Shown here in pieces: positions 1 through 5,936 of a DNA stretch of 5,936 nt. Source of the DNA: Acidobacteriota bacterium (lineage in GTDB: Bacteria > Acidobacteriota > Terriglobia > Terriglobales > Acidobacteriaceae); assembly GCA_019510535.1 (NCBI GenBank), contig JAEKKE010000262.1, positions 1-5,936 of the forward strand. Direction: 5' to 3'. Position 1 is the first letter of the stretch. Every line of letters begins with the position of its first letter. The position numbers were made by a program, and so were the translations under genes. Below the pieces are notes generated by a model. The model worked only from the letters and a program-made list of their open reading frames with translations, searched no databases and was not told the DNA's origin.

Positions 1-47
1 AGTGCTTTAAAACTCTATCGGGGGTTCGAATCCCCCTCTCTCCGCCA
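1..47 (+). tRNA. tRNA-Ser, 3' part only (cut by window start)
   Basis: The T arm is clear: stem GGGGG (20-24), loop TTCGAAT (25-31) and stem CCCCC (32-36). It is followed by the acceptor 3' strand TCTCTCC (37-43), discriminator G44 and an encoded CCA (45-47). The G discriminator with a TCTCTCC acceptor strand is typical of bacterial serine tRNAs; leucine tRNAs, the other common long-arm class, normally carry A there. The bases before the T arm do not fold as an anticodon arm with T33. They fit the distal half of a long class II variable arm: AGT (1-3), loop 4-11, then ACTCTA (12-17), whose full partner would lie just outside the window. The anticodon is not visible, so the isoacceptor is unknown. 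No T-rich terminator follows directly. Confidence 0.85.
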
Positions 48-91
48 GTTTCCCCAAAAGCGCCAATCCACTTACAGAAATACAGGTTTTC

Positions 92-127
92 CCCCTACGC
101 TTTGCGGTTCAGCAGAGCTGGCAGGGG
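92..127. repeat. composite hairpin downstream of tRNA-Ser
   Basis: An outer stem CCCCT (92-96) / AGGGG (123-127) encloses an inner stem GCTTTGC (99-105) / GCAGAGC (112-118). The inner stem has seven pairs including one T-G wobble and a six-base loop GGTTCA. No T run follows on either strand, so it does not look like a standard intrinsic terminator. It could shape the 3' trailer of the tRNA transcript or be part of the repeat-rich spacer that follows. Its role is unknown. Confidence 0.4.
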
Positions 128-186
128 CTCGTAATTCCTAATTCCGAAATGACAACCAAATGGTGTCTCAGGTCTGAGCGCAGAAG

Positions 187-310
187 GCCGGGATCCCGGC
201 GAACTTTGTTCGCTGGGGTTTTAGCGCTGAAGGCGCGTTCTATACCAGCCTTGGCAACGCCCTAGGTCTCCGGCACCTAACACTTTAAAGGGCTAAAGGC
301 CCGCTCTATA
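187..310. repeat. cluster of short intergenic hairpin repeats (REP/MITE-like)
   Basis: Several inverted repeats lie nearly end to end. They are a perfect 14-base palindrome GCCGGGATCCCGGC (187-200); GCGAAC-TTT-GTTCGC (199-213), which overlaps the first and so would exclude it; GCGC-TGAAG-GCGC (224-236); an imperfect CCTTGGC-AAC-GCCCTAGG (249-266); and GGGC-TAAAG-GCCC (290-302). The third and fifth are copies of one unit, each followed by the same tail, GTTCTATA (237-244) and GCTCTATA (303-310). The stem base changed on both sides, which keeps the pairing. This style of spacer element is, to my recollection, common in Terriglobia genomes. Whether it is a dispersed element, a folded RNA or a weak transcription end for the minus-strand gene at 336-614 cannot be decided here. 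No coding capacity is seen. Confidence 0.6.
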
Positions 311-335
311 ACCCTTCAGTGGATTGTCCACGCGC

Positions 336-614
336 CTAATTCACAACCCAGAACTCTTCAGACCAGAAGCCCGCCGCCAGAAGCGTATCTTCATGCTGCA
401 ACTCACCTTGCGCAAGCAGAACACCGTTGTCGAAGTTGTTTCTCACGGCGTACGACGTCTCGCCAACCGGAAGAATCCCAACCTCCTCAAGTGCCACACA
501 GGCATCCTCCGGCGTCTCAAACTCACACTGCCAGCAATTTGAAGGCAGATCGATGCTGACTACTGTGACGCGGACGCATTCCAGGCGGTCGCAGACCATA
601 GCCGTCGCTTTCAT
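336..614 (-). CDS. small hypothetical protein (92 aa)
   Basis: The product is unrecognised. The reading frame runs from ATG (614-612) to TAG (338-336). The translation looks like a real soluble, acidic protein: few low-complexity stretches, hydrophobic residues alternating with charged ones, acidic runs such as FETPEDACVALEEVG, and an aromatic C-terminus (GFWSEEFWVVN). It has four cysteines (residues 8, 13, 28 and 39 or nearby), no signal peptide and no membrane segment. Codon choice favours G/C at third positions, as in the neighbours. The weak point is initiation: no good Shine-Dalgarno sequence precedes the ATG, and a perfect palindrome CATCTTAAGATG ends two bases upstream of it. The gene lies 111 bases downstream of the LacI-family gene on the same strand, so co-transcription is possible but unproven. 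Overlapping frames on the plus strand read as arginine/serine-rich shadows. Confidence 0.5.
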   Translation of the reverse strand: MKATAMVCDRLECVRVTVVSIDLPSNCWQCEFETPEDACVALEEVGILPVGETSYAVRNNFDNGVLLAQGELQHEDTLLAAGFWSEEFWVVN

Positions 615-616
615 GA

Positions 617-628
617 CATCTTAAGATG
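617..628. promoter_or_regulatory. perfect 12-base palindrome at the start of the small gene
   Basis: CATCTTAAGATG is a perfect inverted repeat placed two bases upstream of the ATG of the 92-residue minus-strand gene, where a ribosome binding site would normally lie. It could be a dimeric protein-binding site or a small hairpin that affects translation start. A 12-base palindrome can also arise by chance in a window this size, so the functional reading is tentative. Confidence 0.25.
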
Positions 629-725
629 CAGCGACCCCATGCGGAAGTTTCAGAAATGGGCGAAAAATCGCGTTCTTTTCTATCCCATCACAATTGCAAA
701 GAGCACTTTTCGCATTGCAGCGAGT

Positions 726-1727
726 TCACCGCTTTGCCGGTCCCGTCGATCTCCGCACCACCAACCGACTCTCCAGAATCCGCTGCAGTCCCGGCTTCTT
801 TGGATGCTTCAGCATATGCGCAAAGCACTCCACACACGCCCGCGCCAGTTCGCGCCGGGGCAGCTGGATCGTCGTTAATGCAGGGGAGATCACCCGCGTC
901 AATTCAATATCATCGAGCCCGACGATGGAGACATCGCCCGGCACCGAAAAACCAAGCTCGTGTGCCGCGCGCATTGCACCCAGGGCCGTCATGTCATTGA
1001 CTGTAATGACCGCCGTGGGACGCACCTCCGCTGCCATGAGTGCGCGCATGGCGGCATCGCCACTGTCGACCGTATAAAGTCCATCCAGAAGCCACTGCTT
1101 CTTTGCCCGCAACTTGCAGGCACGCATCCCCTTCACAAACGCCTGCTTACGCCGGTCGCTCGTCGCCAGCCCTTTGATGCCGCCAATAAATGCAATCTCG
1201 CGGTGACCGAACTTTGCCAGATGCTCCACCGCCTGAAGCATCCCCGTATCGAAGTCGAAGGCGACATCGCTCATCATCGGCGCAACCGTAAGCCGGTCAA
1301 TCGTCACAGCCGGAATTTTGCGTAGGGTCAAACGGTCATAGTTCGGTCCGAACTCTTCATCCGCAATCAGGATCACGACGCCTTCTACCTGGCTGGTGAG
1401 CATGCGGCGAATCGAGTTTTCCATTCTCTCCGGACGCTCGGTCGTCGCCAGCAGGACATCCTGCCTCTGATCCTCCAACAGACTCTCGAACTCGCGAATA
1501 AATTCGGCAAAGTAGGGATTGGTGATGTCCGGCAGAATCACGCCGTAGTTGCGGCTGTGTCCTGTCTTCAGCGTCGTTGCCGACGCGCTGGGAATAAACT
1601 GCAGCTCTTCGATCACTCGCCGTACATGCGCCGTTGTCTCCGGCTTTACCAGCGCAGACCCACTCATCACCCGGGAGACCGTAGCAACTGAAACTCCGGC
1701 TCTCGCCGCGACCGTTTTGATGTTCAA
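726..1727 (-). CDS. LacI-family transcriptional repressor
   Basis: The product is a DNA-binding regulator of the LacI/GalR family, about 333 residues with the start chosen here, which is the usual family length. The N-terminus holds the helix-turn-helix (residues 3-23, core VAARAGVSVATVSRV). The hinge helix follows (about 45-56, with the TTLKTG motif whose leucine L53 corresponds to the residue that enters the minor groove at a central CpG). The rest is a periplasmic-binding-protein-like effector domain: GVILPDITNPYF (62-73), a HREIAFIGG segment, and near the C-terminus VPGDVSIVGLDDIE followed by the PALTTI motif. I prefer the TTG at 1727-1725 because GGGGAG (1741-1736) sits eight bases upstream and the helix-turn-helix then begins at once. 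An in-frame TTG at 1787 would add 20 residues unlike the family. The gene diverges from the receptor gene at 1881, so that gene and itself are the likely targets. The effector is probably a sugar or derivative (inference). Confidence 0.93.
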   Translation of the reverse strand: MNIKTVAARAGVSVATVSRVMSGSALVKPETTAHVRRVIEELQFIPSASATTLKTGHSRNYGVILPDITNPYFAEFIREFESLLEDQRQDVLLATTERPERMENSIRRMLTSQVEGVVILIADEEFGPNYDRLTLRKIPAVTIDRLTVAPMMSDVAFDFDTGMLQAVEHLAKFGHREIAFIGGIKGLATSDRRKQAFVKGMRACKLRAKKQWLLDGLYTVDSGDAAMRALMAAEVRPTAVITVNDMTALGAMRAAHELGFSVPGDVSIVGLDDIELTRVISPALTTIQLPRRELARACVECFAHMLKHPKKPGLQRILESRLVVRRSTGPAKR

Positions 1728-1735
1728 AGACAGGG

Positions 1736-1741
1736 CTCCCC
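1736..1741 (-). promoter_or_regulatory. Shine-Dalgarno sequence that decides the repressor start
   Basis: On the minus strand GGGGAG is followed by eight bases and then TTG (1727-1725). This supports the internal TTG as the repressor start over the in-frame TTG at 1787, which has no comparable site upstream. Confidence 0.55.
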
Positions 1742-1797
1742 AGACAGAAAACGCACCGTGAATGCGACACAGTAACAATACCCGCAATCAATTCATC

Positions 1798-1826
1798 TTG
1801 ACTTAAACATGCGATTTCTCCTTAAT
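1798..1826 (+). promoter_or_regulatory. candidate sigma-70-type promoter of the TonB-dependent receptor gene
   Basis: A -35 box TTGACT (1798-1803, five of six consensus bases) is followed by a 17-base spacer and a -10 box CTTAAT (1821-1826, four of six). Transcription would begin near 1833, giving a leader of about 48 bases before the GTG start. The predicted start lies inside the palindrome at 1825-1840, as expected for a repressed promoter. Confidence 0.5.
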
Positions 1827-1852
1827 GTAATCGTTTTCATATTGCGTCTCAA
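1824..1852 (-). promoter_or_regulatory. candidate promoter of the LacI-family gene, divergent
   Basis: On the minus strand TTGAGA (1852-1847) is followed by a 17-base spacer and TACATT (1829-1824), four of six consensus bases in each box. Transcription would start near 1817, about 90 bases before the preferred TTG start. The spacer contains most of the palindrome at 1825-1840, so the repressor could control its own gene. Boxes of this quality are common by chance, so the call rests mainly on position. Confidence 0.35.
1825..1840. promoter_or_regulatory. candidate LacI-family operator between the divergent genes
   Basis: ATGTAATCGTTTTCAT is an imperfect inverted repeat centred on a CG step, with six of eight positions matching between the half-sites. 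LacI-family operators are typically even-length palindromes with a central CG, and the neighbouring repressor keeps the hinge leucine that contacts such a centre. The site overlaps the end of the receptor -10 box and its predicted start point, and lies in the spacer of the opposite promoter. One bound dimer could therefore block both. Confidence 0.5.
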
Positions 1853-1869
1853 TTAATCCCTGAGGTCCC

Positions 1870-1875
1870 AGGAGG
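1870..1875 (+). promoter_or_regulatory. strong ribosome binding site for the receptor gene
   Basis: AGGAGG, followed by T, lies five bases upstream of the GTG at 1881. It supports the GTG start, after which a clear signal peptide begins immediately. Confidence 0.75.
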
Positions 1876-1880
1876 TCTTT

Positions 1881-4800
1881 GTGTCCCGCGTTCGGTTCTC
1901 TCCTACCTTGATCGCGCTTTGCCTGTTTGTTGTGTTCTTGGTTACCGCTGCCCATGCCCAGACGGCCGGCCTGGGCGGTGCTGTCATTGACTCCACCGGA
2001 GCATCCATTCCCCAGGCTTCGGTGCTGATCACCAACATCGATACCGGCGTGAAATACGCAACCGTCGCCAACGGTGAAGGCTTCTACAACGCCCCTTCGC
2101 TGCGGCCCGGCCACTACAGCATCACCGTAACCGCCACCGGATTCGCCGCCACCACACGTTCGGGCATTTTGCTCTCCCTCGATACCGGCACCCAGCTCGA
2201 CATCACGCTGAAGCCGGGCAACGAGACCTCCGTTACCGTCAGCGCCGACGCCGAGCTGCTGCAACCCAACGGCCCCGAGCAGGAGAGCCACGTCACCTCG
2301 CAGCAGTTCGACGAGCTTCCACTGGTACAGCAGGACCGCATGCGCAACCCGGCAAGCTTCGTCTATCTCACACCCGGCGTGCAGGGCAACATCGCCGTCA
2401 ACGGCTCAGAATACGTCGGTGCGACCAACGTGATCATCTCGCACGGCAGTCAGATGTATTCCACCGAGCTTCTGCTCGAAGGCCTGCCCGGTGGACAGTC
2501 GCGTGTTCCCGGCAACTACACCGAGAGCGCTCCTTCGGTAGACTCCATCCGCGAGTTCAAGATGACCACCACCATGCTCACGGCAGAGTACGGGCACACC
2601 GGTGCCTCGCTAGGAAGCTTTGCCGTAAAGTCCGGCACCAACGCCTGGCATGGCTCCGCCTACGAGTACTTCCGTAACAGCGCGCTCGATGCCACCAACT
2701 GGCTTGCGAAACACACCACCGGTACTGTCCCTAAACTCTCGAAGAAGCAGAATGAATTTGGTGGAACCCTCGGTGGGCCCATCCGCATTCCTCATCTTTA
2801 TGACGGCCGTGACAAGACCTTCTTCTTCTTCGGCTACGGCGGTTCACGCCTGGTCGGCGGTGCAGCCACCTTCACCCTGGTGCAGATCGCCACAGCCGAT
2901 CAGCTACAGGGTAACTTCGGAAGCTCTGCCATCTACGATCCCTCAAGAACCACAGTCGTAAACGGGCGCTATGTCCGTCCTCAGTTCCCGGGCAACAAGA
3001 TCGATCCCTCGACCTTCGATCCCGTTGCACAGAAGGTGCTGCCATATATCCCTAAGCCGAACCTGGCCGGAGCGCAGAACCTCGGCGGCTACACCGGCGC
3101 CATCACTCTGGTCCCTGATACCTACACCGCCAAGATCGACCACAACCTCAACCAGCGGAACGCGCTGAGCGCCGTCTACGTGCGCACACGCATCCCGCGC
3201 ACGACGATCGCATCGCCGCTCGGCAAACCGCTTTCTGCGGATACCTATCAGGTCGTTGCCTCGCATACCCTTCGCCTGATCTATGACTGGACCATCTCAC
3301 CCAAGCTGCTGAACAGCGCCTTCGCCGGCTTCAACCGCTTTACCAACGCCAACCTGCCGCTCTATCAAGACCAGAACTACACCCAGGCCATCGGTCTGAA
3401 GGGCGTGCCTGACCTCACCTACTTCCCGGGCATGACCTTCAGCAGCGGTTTCGCCGCCTTCAATAACAGCGTCGCCAACGCCAACGTCCCCGAGAACGAC
3501 TTCTACTACAAGGACCGCATCACCTGGTCGATCAATCGCCACACCCTCAAGTTCGGCGGCGAGTATCGCATGACGCAGTTCAACGATCGCAACCCCTTCC
3601 GCTTCTACGCCACCTTCGGCTTCAGCAACATTCCAACGGCAACGCAGGCGGCCACCGGAAGCAGCACCAACTACAGCGGCGGTAACGGCTTTGCCAGCTT
3701 CCTTCTGGGGCAGGCCTTCTCCGGAACCATCACCGGTCCGGCCCAGGTCTACACGCGCAAGCGCTACACCGCTTTCTTCGTGCAGGATGACTTCCGCGCT
3801 ACCGATCGCCTGACATTGAACCTCGGCCTCCGCTTCGAGTGGCAGGCGGTTCCGCGTGAAGCTCGCAACGCACATTCCGCCATCGACCTCAATGCTCCCA
3901 ACGCTTCTGCCGGCAATCGTCCTGGCGTGCTCGCCTTCGCCAGCGCCAGCCGTCCGAACTTCTTCGGCGATGACTACTCGGCTATCTCACCTCGTATCGG
4001 CCTTGCCTATCGCGCCACCAACTCCACGGTTGTTCGCGGTGGCTATGGCATCTTCTACAGCGAAGCCTTCCCCAATACCGCTCTCAATCGCTCTGGATAT
4101 CAGGTAACCGGCACCTTCAACTCGCCCAACGGCGCCGAAGCAGCCTTTAAGCTCGGCAACGGCGTGCCACAGACCTACCCGACACAACCGACGCTTGACC
4201 CAACCTCACTGAACGGCCAGGCTGGTTCGTATTACGATGCCAACGCAAACGCCATGCCGCGCTTGCAGGAGTGGACACTTAGCATCCAACAGCAGATCGG
4301 CAGCAACAAGGTGATTGAAGCCGTGTATGTTGGCAACCATGGTACCCGCCTGGTCGATCAGCAGATGGGAAATATCAATCAGCTCGATCCGAAGTACGCC
4401 TCGCTGGGAACCCTGCTCTCGCAACAGGCTAACTCCGCAGCCGCGAAGAATGCCGGTATCACCCTGCCGTATCCGACGTTCACAGGCACCGTGGCGCAGG
4501 CGCTCCGCCCGTATCCGCAGTACATGGGTCTCACCTCCATCGCGGCCAAGAAGGGCGCCAACATCTATCACGCCGGACAAATCATCTACCGTCAGCGCAC
4601 CGGCTTCGGCCTTACCTTCTACGGCGGCTACACCTGGTCCAAGAACATGGGCTACAACAGCCCCAGCCTCGACGGATCAGGCGCGACCGATAACGCGCTA
4701 CAGAACGCCTATGATCCCACGGCCGAGTGGTCGCTGCTGCCACAGGACATCACCCACGCCCTCATCATGAACTACACCTACGACCTGCCATTCGGCCGTG

Positions 4801-5306
4801 GAAAACAATGGATGACGCATGGCATAGGTAATGCTGTACTCGGTGGCTGGAAGGTCTCCGGCATTCAGCGCTATCAGTCCGGCACCCCACTGATGCTGCT
4901 GGCCAATAACGAGACCAGTGCCACGCTCTTCAACCGCATCACGCGACCAAACATCGTTGCCGGTGCTCCACTGCGCATCCGCAATGGCAGCTTCAACTTC
5001 GACACTGACCGCATGATCAACCCCGCAGCCTTCGTGCAGCCCGATAACTTTACCTTCGGTAACGCGAAGCCCTCGTACGGCAGCCTGCGCAACTTCGGTT
5101 CATTCACTGAAGACCTCTCGCTGGTCAAAGAGACGCAGATCTTCGAACACGTGCGCTGGTCGTTCTACGCCACCGCCAACAACGTCTTCAACCGTCATCG
5201 TTTCTACAGCATCACGACCAATATCAACAGCGCATCGACCTTCGGCAAACCATCGCAGGTCTCGAACCCTCGCTACATCCAGTTGGGGACACGCTTCCAG
5301 TTCTAA
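1881..5306 (+). CDS. TonB-dependent receptor with N-terminal carboxypeptidase-regulatory-like domain
   Basis: This is an outer-membrane receptor of the Oar/CarboxypepD-reg type, 1,141 residues, complete. A signal peptide covers about residues 1-26 (hydrophobic core LIALCLFVVFLV, cleavage after AHA). A CnaB-like beta-sandwich follows (about 29-113; GGAVIDSTGASIPQASV, GFYNAPSLRPGHYSITV). Next comes a TonB-box-like stretch, TSVTVSADAELLQ (about 117-128). The plug domain spans about 135-255, with SIREFKMTTTMLTAEYG and FAVKSGTN. The remainder is the beta-barrel. Family motifs include DKTFFFFGYG (about 311-320), FVQDDFRATDRLTLNLGLRFEW (about 632-654) and YDLPFGRGK (about 970), and the chain ends in phenylalanine (TRFQF), as outer-membrane barrels usually do. 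Such receptors take up large or scarce substrates with energy from TonB-ExbBD; polysaccharide fragments are a common guess, but the substrate is not visible here. The GTG start follows a strong ribosome binding site. The divergent LacI-family gene probably represses it. Confidence 0.95.
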   Translation: MSRVRFSPTLIALCLFVVFLVTAAHAQTAGLGGAVIDSTGASIPQASVLITNIDTGVKYATVANGEGFYNAPSLRPGHYSITVTATGFAATTRSGILLSLDTGTQLDITLKPGNETSVTVSADAELLQPNGPEQESHVTSQQFDELPLVQQDRMRNPASFVYLTPGVQGNIAVNGSEYVGATNVIISHGSQMYSTELLLEGLPGGQSRVPGNYTESAPSVDSIREFKMTTTMLTAEYGHTGASLGSFAVKSGTNAWHGSAYEYFRNSALDATNWLAKHTTGTVPKLSKKQNEFGGTLGGPIRIPHLYDGRDKTFFFFGYGGSRLVGGAATFTLVQIATADQLQGNFGSSAIYDPSRTTVVNGRYVRPQFPGNKIDPSTFDPVAQKVLPYIPKPNLAGAQNLGGYTGAITLVPDTYTAKIDHNLNQRNALSAVYVRTRIPRTTIASPLGKPLSADTYQVVASHTLRLIYDWTISPKLLNSAFAGFNRFTNANLPLYQDQNYTQAIGLKGVPDLTYFPGMTFSSGFAAFNNSVANANVPENDFYYKDRITWSINRHTLKFGGEYRMTQFNDRNPFRFYATFGFSNIPTATQAATGSSTNYSGGNGFASFLLGQAFSGTITGPAQVYTRKRYTAFFVQDDFRATDRLTLNLGLRFEWQAVPREARNAHSAIDLNAPNASAGNRPGVLAFASASRPNFFGDDYSAISPRIGLAYRATNSTVVRGGYGIFYSEAFPNTALNRSGYQVTGTFNSPNGAEAAFKLGNGVPQTYPTQPTLDPTSLNGQAGSYYDANANAMPRLQEWTLSIQQQIGSNKVIEAVYVGNHGTRLVDQQMGNINQLDPKYASLGTLLSQQANSAAAKNAGITLPYPTFTGTVAQALRPYPQYMGLTSIAAKKGANIYHAGQIIYRQRTGFGLTFYGGYTWSKNMGYNSPSLDGSGATDNALQNAYDPTAEWSLLPQDITHALIMNYTYDLPFGRGKQWMTHGIGNAVLGGWKVSGIQRYQSGTPLMLLANNETSATLFNRITRPNIVAGAPLRIRNGSFNFDTDRMINPAAFVQPDNFTFGNAKPSYGSLRNFGSFTEDLSLVKETQIFEHVRWSFYATANNVFNRHRFYSITTNINSASTFGKPSQVSNPRYIQLGTRFQF

Positions 5307-5324
5307 CGGTTGTCATTCCTGGCC

Positions 5325-5363
5325 GCCGGACTGCAGCATCACGCAGTCCGGCATCTTTTTCTT
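5325..5363 (+). terminator. intrinsic terminator after the receptor gene
   Basis: A perfect ten-base-pair stem, GCCGGACTGC (5325-5334) with GCAGTCCGGC (5343-5352), closes an eight-base loop AGCATCAC. It is followed by ATCTTTTTCTT. It begins 18 bases after the receptor stop codon. The T-rich tail runs directly into the Shine-Dalgarno sequence of the next gene (5364-5370), leaving no room for a separate promoter between them. Confidence 0.88.
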
Positions 5364-5376
5364 AAGAGGACACGTC

Positions 5377-5936
5377 ATGAAGTTCTTGGCTGTACTACTG
5401 CTTGCCGCCACCGGCTTTGCGCAGAAGCTTGACCCTATCGCCCTTGCCGATCAGAGCAAGGACGGTCCCCGCATCCTCGTGATGGACTACAACCAGAAAG
5501 ACTGGAGCCGCGCCAACAACAAGTCGGTTCTCTGGAGCTGGAATCCCTCTGACAGCGGCATCAATGACGCTACAGGTTGGACGCTTCCTAACGATACTCG
5601 CCTGCGCAACATCAACGGCAAACGCTATATGGTCACCGCCAGCGGTTATGGCCTCATCGCCGTCGTCGGATATCCGGACAAGCAGAAGAAGTGGTCAATC
5701 AACATCGGCAAAGCCCCCAACGTACACGGCATCGAGCTGCTTCCCGATGGCAACGTCGCCATGGCGGCCTCGACCGGCGGATGGGTCCGTGTTTACACGG
5801 CATCGCAGGCTCCGGACTCCGCTAAATATGTGCAGTTCGATCTGAAGGACGCACACAACGTTCTATGGGATCCCTCCCAGCGGCTGCTCTGGTCGCTAGG
5901 AATGGACAAACTGGTGCAGTTGAAGATCGGCGGAAC
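5377..5936 (+). CDS. secreted DUF6528-like protein, 3' end cut by window
   Basis: The frame opens at ATG 5377, six bases after AAGAGGA (5364-5370), and stays open for 186 codons to the window edge. Residues 1-15 form a short signal peptide (MKFLAVLLLAATGFA), so the protein is exported. The mature part shows repeated beta-propeller-like phrases: ILVMDYNQKDW (33-43), VLWSWNP (51-57), YMVTASGYGLIAVVGYP (84-100), HGIELLPDGNVAMAASTGGWVRVYT (117-141), and DAHNVLWDPSQRLLWSLG (158-175). These match my memory of the DUF6528 family, found near carbohydrate-use genes in several phyla; its biochemical function is not known to me. The propeller fold is inferred. The gene follows the receptor in the same direction behind a terminator, so it is probably expressed by read-through. 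Alternatives are another WD40/YVTN-type propeller or a sugar-binding accessory protein. Confidence 0.8.
   Translation, partial: MKFLAVLLLAATGFAQKLDPIALADQSKDGPRILVMDYNQKDWSRANNKSVLWSWNPSDSGINDATGWTLPNDTRLRNINGKRYMVTASGYGLIAVVGYPDKQKKWSINIGKAPNVHGIELLPDGNVAMAASTGGWVRVYTASQAPDSAKYVQFDLKDAHNVLWDPSQRLLWSLGMDKLVQLKIGG

Noticed and set aside
20..96. Possible integration (att) site at the tRNA 3' end
   Set aside because: Only a seven-base match (TCCCCCT at 31-37 and 90-96) recurs nearby. No longer copy of the tRNA end, integrase or phage gene is present in the window.
132..145. Tandem TAATTCC-TAATTCC as a short repeat array
   Set aside because: Only two seven-base copies are present and there is no further periodicity, so it is noted but not called a functional repeat.
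660..671. GCGA-AAAA-TCGC as a terminator of the repressor gene
   Set aside because: The stem has only four pairs and no T run follows on the minus strand. It is too weak to call.
698..709. Near-palindrome AAAGAGCACTTT as an operator
   Set aside because: It lies just downstream of the repressor stop codon, not in a promoter, and has no partner site. Chance is the simpler explanation.
626..1077. Plus-strand open frames of 79-127 residues opposite the 3' part of the repressor gene
   Set aside because: They are rich in serine, arginine and proline without recognisable motifs, and the opposite strand encodes the conserved effector domain of the repressor.
1357..1791. 144-residue minus-strand frame overlapping the 5' part of the repressor in another frame
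   Set aside because: It starts at a TTG without a ribosome site and has an arginine/glycine-rich shadow composition. The LacI-family helix-turn-helix in the other frame is unmistakable.
1803..2291. 162-residue open frame on the minus strand overlapping the receptor start
   Set aside because: It is glycine-rich and repetitive, lies opposite the signal peptide and CnaB-like domain of the receptor, and covers the promoter region. It is a shadow of the real gene.
3297..3875. 192-residue open frame on the minus strand inside the receptor gene
   Set aside because: Its alanine, glycine, valine and glutamate excess is what the complement of GC-rich receptor codons gives. No domain is recognised, and the plus-strand frame is a clear beta-barrel.

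Overview
The window looks like chromosomal DNA of an Acidobacteriota member, most likely of the Terriglobia type (Terriglobus/Granulicella/Edaphobacter relatives). Three things point there: a TonB-dependent receptor of about 1,140 residues with an N-terminal carboxypeptidase-regulatory-like (CnaB-type) domain, a gene type strongly expanded in that phylum; the small intergenic hairpin elements at 187-310; and moderately GC-rich coding sequence. The genus is an inference from protein style, not from a search.

Layout. Bases 1-47 are the 3' end of a tRNA-Ser, with the anticodon outside the window. Bases 48-335 are non-coding and hold a composite hairpin (92-127) and a cluster of short inverted repeats (187-310). 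In that cluster the unit GCGC-TGAAG-GCGC is repeated as GGGC-TAAAG-GCCC, so both sides of the stem changed together. A small hypothetical gene lies on the minus strand (336-614). It is followed, also on the minus strand, by a complete LacI-family repressor gene (726-1727, probable TTG start). Diverging from the repressor is a large TonB-dependent receptor gene (1881-5306, GTG start, strong Shine-Dalgarno). After a near-perfect intrinsic terminator (5325-5363) comes the 5' part of a secreted DUF6528-like protein (5377 to the window end).

How the parts fit. The roughly 150-bp gap between repressor and receptor holds a plausible promoter in each direction, and one CG-centred imperfect palindrome (1825-1840) overlaps both. 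The repressor keeps the hinge-helix leucine that in this family inserts at a central CpG step. The simplest reading is a locally regulated outer-membrane uptake locus: the repressor controls itself and the receptor until a small effector, probably a sugar, is present. The receptor takes up an unknown substrate and the DUF6528-like protein acts in the cell envelope. The terminator directly before the Shine-Dalgarno sequence of the last gene suggests that gene is made at a lower level than the receptor, by read-through. The substrate cannot be told from the sequence.

I see no insertion sequence, CRISPR array, phage gene or other clearly new system here. The most interesting signals are the shared operator region, the terminator-coupled gene pair and the covarying hairpin repeats.
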